DNA of 37,755 bases, taken from positions 1 to 37,755 of the forward strand of contig JAGWRA010000052.1 in assembly GCA_028876655.1 (NCBI GenBank). The letters are read 5' to 3'. Position 1 is the stretch's first letter. The number at the start of each line of letters is the position of its first letter. The notes under the pieces are model-generated. The model ran no database searches and was not told the DNA's origin. It worked only from the letters and a program-made list of their open reading frames with translations. This stretch comes from Acidobacteriota bacterium. Lineage in GTDB: Bacteria > Acidobacteriota > Vicinamibacteria > Vicinamibacterales > CAVVIG01. Shown one piece after another: positions 33,288-37,755 of the stretch. The position numbers and the translations under genes were made by a program.

Positions 33288-35057
33288 ATGGACACCCCGG
33301 CAGACGGACAGCCCTCGACCCGCTGGTGGCGGAGCCCGCGCCTGCAGAGATACGCGGCGCTCGTGCACGCCGACCTCTCGGCCACCTATTCGCGCGACCT
33401 GCACAAGTGGCTCGTCGTGGCGCCGATCATCGGCGTCGTCACCGGCCTGGTGATCACGCTGATCGCGACCGTCATCCTTCAGTGGATGTGGCCGCCCCTG
33501 CTGCGCTTCTACCTGCACCACACGCTGCTCATCGTGCCGGGCATCACGGCCGGCTTCGCGATCGCCGGGCTGCTCATGCAGTACCTCACGCCGGATCCGG
33601 ACGAGCACTCCACCGAGGAGATCATCCGGTCCTACCACGAGCACCAGGGCGACATCGACATGCGGCCGTTCCTGCCGAAGCTGCTGGCGGCCGTCGCAAC
33701 CGTCGGGACGGGCGGCAGCGCGGCGCTCGAGGGGCCGAGCATCTACGGTGGCGGCGCGATCGGCTCGTGGCTCTGGGACAAGCTGCGGCTGGCGCGCCTC
33801 GAGCCGCGCGACCGGCGCATCATGCTGATCAGCGGAGCGGCGGCGGGCATGGCGGCGGTCTTCCGCGCCCCGCTCACCGGCCTGGTGTTCGCCCTCGAGA
33901 TGCCCTACAAGGACGATCTCGCCCACGAAGCGCTGCTGCCGTCGCTCATCGCGTCGGTCGTCGCGTACGCCACGCTCGCGTCCTTCCTCGGCGCCGGCCC
34001 CCTGTTCGACTTCGTGGCGCCCGGCGCCACCTTCGCGCGGCGCGACCTGTTCTGGGCGGCGCTGCTCGGCGTCCTCTGCGGGCTGGTCACGATGGTGTTC
34101 GACATCACGTTCCGCCGCGTCCGGACCTTCGTGGCGCACCTCTCGGTGCCGCACTGGATCAAGATGACGGTGGGCGGCGCCCTGACGGGCGTCTGCGGCC
34201 TGGCGTTCCTCTCGCTCTACCACGGGTCGCTCGTGCCGATCGGGCCGAACTACGAGGCCGTCGGCGAGGTGCTCACCCGCGCGCACGGATCGGTCGAGCT
34301 GGTCGTCTTCGGTCTGCTGAAACTGGCGGCGACGGTCTGTTCACTCGGCGTCGGCGGGGTCAGCGCCATGTTCGTGCCGCTGTTCCTGACCGGCGGCGCG
34401 TTCGGGACCGCCTTCGCCCAGTCGGTCGTCCACAGTCCGGGCGTCGACCTCTATGCGGCCGTCGGCATGGCGGCCTTCATTGCGGGCGGCTACAAGACGC
34501 CGCTGACGGCCGTGGTGTTCGTGGCCGAGGCCACCGGCGGCCACGCCTTCATCGTGCCGGCCCTCATCGGCGCGGCCGTCGCCTATGCCGTGTCGGGCGA
34601 GGCCTCGGTGTCGGGCGATCAGCGGCTCCACGAGGCGGTCCGGATCGAAGGGCTGCGCGACGTGACGGTCGGGGAGGTGATGCAGCGTCAGGTCGTCGCC
34701 CTCGAGGCCGCGACCACCCTGCGCCGCTTCGTCGACAGCGTCGGCGCTCACCATCCGCACGCCGTCTATCCCGTGTACGAGAACGGCGCGCCGATCGGGG
34801 TCCTGATCATGCACGCCCTGACCCGGGTGCCGATCGCCGAGTGGGACACGACCACGGTCGGCGCGCTGGCCGAGCGGCGCGTGGCGCGCGTCCCGCCGGC
34901 GTGCGACCTGATGGACGCGCTGCGCCTGCTGATGGGACGGCACACGCGGCGCATGCTGCTCGTCACCGATGCCGCCGGCCACCTCCAGGGGATCCTCACG
35001 AAGGCCGACATCCTGTCGGCGCTGGCCGCGCAGGCGGCCCGCCGCGAAGACGGCTGA
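33288..35057 (+). CDS. ClC-family chloride channel/transporter with CBS domains
   Basis: The 589-residue protein has a ClC membrane core (about residues 40-435) and a C-terminal CBS pair (about 455-580; 'VTVGEVMQRQVVALEAATTL', 'RRMLLVTDAAGHLQGILTKADIL'). The gating-glutamate motif is present as 'GGSAALEGPSIYGGG' and the third motif as 'GVSAMFVPLFLTGGAFG'. The first anion motif GSGIPE is not seen at the expected place, where 'DPDEHSTEEIIRSYH' stands. It may be an H+/Cl- antiporter or channel, regulated by nucleotides at the CBS domains. It is transcribed from the palindrome-covered promoter. The assignment is firm; transport mode is open. Confidence 0.92.
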   Translation: MDTPADGQPSTRWWRSPRLQRYAALVHADLSATYSRDLHKWLVVAPIIGVVTGLVITLIATVILQWMWPPLLRFYLHHTLLIVPGITAGFAIAGLLMQYLTPDPDEHSTEEIIRSYHEHQGDIDMRPFLPKLLAAVATVGTGGSAALEGPSIYGGGAIGSWLWDKLRLARLEPRDRRIMLISGAAAGMAAVFRAPLTGLVFALEMPYKDDLAHEALLPSLIASVVAYATLASFLGAGPLFDFVAPGATFARRDLFWAALLGVLCGLVTMVFDITFRRVRTFVAHLSVPHWIKMTVGGALTGVCGLAFLSLYHGSLVPIGPNYEAVGEVLTRAHGSVELVVFGLLKLAATVCSLGVGGVSAMFVPLFLTGGAFGTAFAQSVVHSPGVDLYAAVGMAAFIAGGYKTPLTAVVFVAEATGGHAFIVPALIGAAVAYAVSGEASVSGDQRLHEAVRIEGLRDVTVGEVMQRQVVALEAATTLRRFVDSVGAHHPHAVYPVYENGAPIGVLIMHALTRVPIAEWDTTTVGALAERRVARVPPACDLMDALRLLMGRHTRRMLLVTDAAGHLQGILTKADILSALAAQAARREDG

Positions 35058-35148
35058 GGCGGAGGATTCGCTCCCAGCGAACAAATGAGGTAGGCTGACA
35101 GGGATATGGACCCGGCAGTCGGGCTCACTGGGGGAGGACGGCACAGTC

Positions 35149-37200
35149 ATGGCGGTCGAGACGAAGTCCAGGGCGGAGGGGGACGCGGGCACGGTCACGC
35201 GCGAGGATGCGGGGCGCTGGTACGAACTGCTCCACATGGGGCGGACGCTCGACGAGAAGGCGCCGAACTACCTCAAGCAGGGGCTCGGGTGGAGCTATCA
35301 CGCGCCGAATGCGGGCCACGACGGCATCCAGCTGGCGCTGGGACTGACGTTCCGGCCGGGGCAGGACTACCTGTTCCCGTACTACCGCGATCTCACGACC
35401 TGTCTGGCCGCCGGCCTGACGGTCGATGAGATCCTCTTGAACGGGCTCTCGAAGGCGGACGACGTGGCGTCGGGCGGCCGGCACATGTCGAACCATTTCG
35501 CCAAGCCGGCGATCGGCATCCAGAACACCTCGTCGTGCGTCGCCAATCACGCGCAGCACGCCGCGGGGCTCGGCCGGGCGGTCAAGGTCTACGGCCGCGA
35601 CGCCATCGTCTTCTGCTCGGTCGGGGAGTCGTCGACCTCGGAGGGCTACTTCTACGAAGCCGTCAACGGCGCGAGCACCGAGCTGCTGCCGGTCGTCTTC
35701 GTCGTGCAGGACAACGGGTACGGCATCTCGGTGCCGAAGGCCGACCAGACCGCCAACGAGTTCGCGTCGGACAACTTCCGCGGCTTCCGCAACCTCACGG
35801 TCATCCACTGCGACGGGACCGACGTCTTCGACTCGTTCCGGGCCATGCGCGAGGCGGTGGCGTTCGTCCGGAGCGGCCGCGGGTGCGCCCTGGTGCACGC
35901 CCGGTGCGTCCGCATCGGGTCCCACTCCAACTCCGACCGCCACGATCTCTACCGCGACGCCCACGAGCTCGCCGCGGTGAAGGCGGCCGACCCGCTGCCG
36001 AAGTTCGTCGCCCGCGCGCTGGCCGACGGCCTGCTCTCCGAGGCCGACATCCACGCCATCGAGGCGCGCAACCGGCAGGCCTACGACGAAGCCGCGACGC
36101 GGGTCCGCGTCGCGCCCGATCCCGATCCGGCGACGATCTTCGACTATCTCGAGCCCGAGCCCTGGGTGCCGGCCAACTGGCCCGACGGCCTGCCGGACGG
36201 CTCGGGCGAGGAGATCACGCTCCTGCACGCGATCGACGAGACGCTGAAGGAGGAGTTCCGGCGCAACCCCGACACGTTCCTGTGGGGGCAGGACGTCGCC
36301 AACAAGGACAAGGGCGGCATCTTCAACGTCACGAAGGGGATGCAGCAGGAGTTCGGCGCGACGCGCGTCCACAACGCGCCGCTCGCCGAGGACTTCATCA
36401 TGGGGACGGCCGACGGGTTCTCGCGGCTCGACGACCGGATCCGGCTCGTCATCGAAGGGGCCGAGTTCGCCGACTACTTCTGGCCGGCGGCCGAGCAGAT
36501 GGTCGAGATGTCGCACGAATACTGGCGGACGCACGGTGCCTTCGTGCCCAACGTCACCGTCCGCCTGGCGTCGGGCGGCTACATCGGCGGCGGCCTCTAC
36601 CACTCGCAGAACATCGAGGGGTGGCTCACGACGCTGCCGGGCCTGCGGGTCGTCACCCCCGCGTTCGCCGACGATGCGGCCGGGCTGCTGCGGACGGCGA
36701 TGCGCTCCCGCGGCCTCACCGTCTTCCTCGAGCCCAAGCACCTCTACAACCTGCCGGCCGCGAAGGCGCGCGTGCCGGCCGGCTTCGCCGTGCCGTTCGG
36801 CAAGGCCCGTGTCAGGCGCGAGGGGACGGACCTGACGATCGTCGCCTACGGCACGGTCGTCCACTTCGCGCTCGAGGCCGCCGACCTGCTGTCGAAGGAG
36901 GGGGTCGAGGTGGAGGTGGTCGATCTGCGGTCGCTCGTGCCGCTCGATCTCGAGACGGTCCTCCGCTCGGTCCGCAAGACGAGCCGGGTCCTCGTCGCCC
37001 ACGAGGACAAGGTGCACGGGGGGTTCGGCGGCGAGATCGCGGCGCAGATCCAGGCCGAGGCGTTCCTCGACCTCGACGCCCCGATCGGGCGTGTCGGATC
37101 GACCTTCACGCCGGTCGGGTTCAACCGGATCCTCGAGCGTGCCATCCTGCCCGACACCGCCCGCGTACTCGAGGCGGCCCGCCGGGTCCTCGCCTTCTGA
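35149..37200 (+). CDS. Fused alpha-beta E1 of a 2-oxoacid (branched-chain type) dehydrogenase
   Basis: The 683-residue protein joins the thiamine-diphosphate-binding alpha chain (about residues 20-330) to the transketolase-like beta chain (about 360-683). Alpha-chain blocks are 'RHMSNHF' and 'GESSTSEGYFYEAVNGAS' with 'VVQDNGYGIS', where the usual GDG reads GES (159-161) and N189 is kept. Beta-chain blocks include 'LWGQDVANKDKGGIFNVTKG', 'APLAEDFIMGTADG' and 'LRSLVPLD'. It decarboxylates a 2-oxoacid and passes the acyl group to a lipoyl E2, which with E3 is not encoded here. Fused E1 forms are known, for example in Bacteroidetes and other phyla. A GGGGGAGGA ribosome site precedes the ATG. Confidence 0.92.
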   Translation: MAVETKSRAEGDAGTVTREDAGRWYELLHMGRTLDEKAPNYLKQGLGWSYHAPNAGHDGIQLALGLTFRPGQDYLFPYYRDLTTCLAAGLTVDEILLNGLSKADDVASGGRHMSNHFAKPAIGIQNTSSCVANHAQHAAGLGRAVKVYGRDAIVFCSVGESSTSEGYFYEAVNGASTELLPVVFVVQDNGYGISVPKADQTANEFASDNFRGFRNLTVIHCDGTDVFDSFRAMREAVAFVRSGRGCALVHARCVRIGSHSNSDRHDLYRDAHELAAVKAADPLPKFVARALADGLLSEADIHAIEARNRQAYDEAATRVRVAPDPDPATIFDYLEPEPWVPANWPDGLPDGSGEEITLLHAIDETLKEEFRRNPDTFLWGQDVANKDKGGIFNVTKGMQQEFGATRVHNAPLAEDFIMGTADGFSRLDDRIRLVIEGAEFADYFWPAAEQMVEMSHEYWRTHGAFVPNVTVRLASGGYIGGGLYHSQNIEGWLTTLPGLRVVTPAFADDAAGLLRTAMRSRGLTVFLEPKHLYNLPAAKARVPAGFAVPFGKARVRREGTDLTIVAYGTVVHFALEAADLLSKEGVEVEVVDLRSLVPLDLETVLRSVRKTSRVLVAHEDKVHGGFGGEIAAQIQAEAFLDLDAPIGRVGSTFTPVGFNRILERAILPDTARVLEAARRVLAF

Positions 37201-37210
37201 GGCCGGCGCG

Positions 37211-37235
37211 CGGGCGCCCCGATCGGGGGCCCCCG
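37211..37235 (+). terminator. GC hairpin after the E1 gene
   Basis: A stem of 4 bp, one C-C mismatch and 5 bp, with a 5-base loop, begins 10 bases after the E1 stop. It lacks a clear T-run. Confidence 0.4.
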
Positions 37236-37351
37236 CCACGCCCGGCCGTTTCTCCCCCGGAGCCCGCGGCGTTCACGTAATTGCACGATCCACGTGCGTT
37301 AGCGCCCACGGCGCTTGAAGAAGCGCACACGCCGTGCCGATTCTCTCGGCG

Positions 37352-37755
37352 ATGCAGATCCTCGTGTCGGATGACGAAGCCCCGATCGCCGAGCTGCTCT
37401 CGTCGGTGTGCGCGCGGGGCGGGCATCAGGTGGCCATCGAGACCTCACCGGCCGGTGTGCTGCGTCACCTGCAGCGCCGGGCCGTCGACCTGCTGCTCGT
37501 CGATCTCGACATGACCGATCCGGGCGGACTCGATCTGCTGCGCGCGGCGCGGGCCGTGCAGGCGGACCTGCCGATCGTGGCGACCACGACGCACGTGAGC
37601 CGCTACCTGCCGGAAGAGGTGATCGCCGCCGGCGCGATCGACCTGCTGTGCAAGCCGTTCACGATGGACGAGCTGGCCATCCGGATTGCGTTGCTGGAGG
37701 AACGTCTGCGCTACGTGCAGGACCTGGCCGCACATCTCGGCGGCCAGCGCCGCGA
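37352..37755 (+). CDS. Response-regulator receiver-domain protein, 3' end outside the window
   Basis: The frame runs open to the last base (134 complete codons). It encodes a CheY-like receiver domain: 'QILVSDDEAPIAELL' with the acidic pair D7-D8, the phosphate-accepting D51 in 'LLLVDLDMTDPGG' (Thr where Pro is usual), and K101 in 'LLCKPFTMDEL'. The domain is complete by about residue 120. Whatever output domain follows, 'EERLRYVQDLAAHLGG', lies outside the window. An in-frame GTG at 37334 would add six residues. The partner kinase is unknown; no kinase gene is nearby. Confidence 0.88.
   Translation, partial: MQILVSDDEAPIAELLSSVCARGGHQVAIETSPAGVLRHLQRRAVDLLLVDLDMTDPGGLDLLRAARAVQADLPIVATTTHVSRYLPEEVIAAGAIDLLCKPFTMDELAIRIALLEERLRYVQDLAAHLGGQRR

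Noticed and set aside
35125-37239. 704-codon open frame antisense to the fused E1 gene
   Set aside because: It has no motif and mirrors the codon bias of the real gene.
1-37755. Defence system, prophage, transposon or CRISPR content
   Set aside because: No integrase, transposase, nuclease-helicase cluster, repeat-spacer pattern or tRNA-flanked island was found on either strand.

Overview
The window is about 37.8 kb of very GC-rich DNA (roughly 70% GC by eye), densely coding on both strands. It has no rRNA, tRNA, CRISPR array, insertion sequence or phage gene that I can recognise. The best guess for the host is an acidobacterium, probably of the Vicinamibacteria type. The evidence is an orphan 842-residue duplicated FtsX/MacB permease of the 'acidobacterial duplicated orphan permease' style (21862-24390), an ankyrin protein ending in a CxxC tail beside a secreted c-type haem protein, and the overall base composition. 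This taxonomic call is an inference. The DNA reads as ordinary chromosome rich in redox and transport genes.

Layout. 1-3259: the 3' part of an ankyrin-repeat gene, a strong terminator, a perfect 18-bp dyad, and an uncharacterised exported single-haem protein. 3366-6110 (minus): a two-gene periplasmic molybdenum hydroxylase of the isoquinoline 1-oxidoreductase type, with a recognisable promoter. 6304-9017 (minus): a PLP amino-acid decarboxylase translationally coupled to an ATP-grasp ligase, a possible small amine-conjugating pathway. 9246-11998: a membrane PAS protein, a small putative zinc-ribbon protein, a DUF423 membrane protein and a two-domain disulfide oxidoreductase with a His-rich tail. 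12181-15689: a P3A-type proton ATPase and a nitrilase.

15732-20687 (plus) is the clearest functional unit: a cytoplasmic group 3b-type bidirectional [NiFe] hydrogenase (HydB, HydG, HydD, HydA) with overlapping genes. A stand-alone cyclic-nucleotide-binding-fold protein sits inside the operon, and the dedicated maturation protease is coupled to the end of the large subunit gene. The Hyp assembly genes are not in the window. 20689-24390: a convergent aldo/keto reductase and the orphan permease.

24420-29459 (minus) is a TetR-controlled tripartite ABC efflux operon (regulator, ATPase, double-FtsX permease, HlyD-type adaptor). Its upstream region carries three related half-sites, two of them forming a perfect dyad. 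29666-33075: an aquaporin-family channel, an RluE-type pseudouridine synthase, a DUF5996 protein, and a SpoIIE/RsbU-type phosphatase with a DksA-like zinc finger at its N terminus. 33288-35057: a ClC chloride channel with CBS domains, behind a perfect TATAAT that is overlapped by a perfect palindrome. 35149-37200: a fused alpha-beta E1 component of a branched-chain-type 2-oxoacid dehydrogenase. The window ends inside a response-regulator receiver gene (from 37352).

Most promising for new biology are the decarboxylase/ATP-grasp pair, the nucleotide-binding-fold protein in the hydrogenase operon, the single-haem exported protein, the zinc-finger phosphatase, and the palindromic operator-like sites. 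All functions are read from motifs and context; no database search was run.
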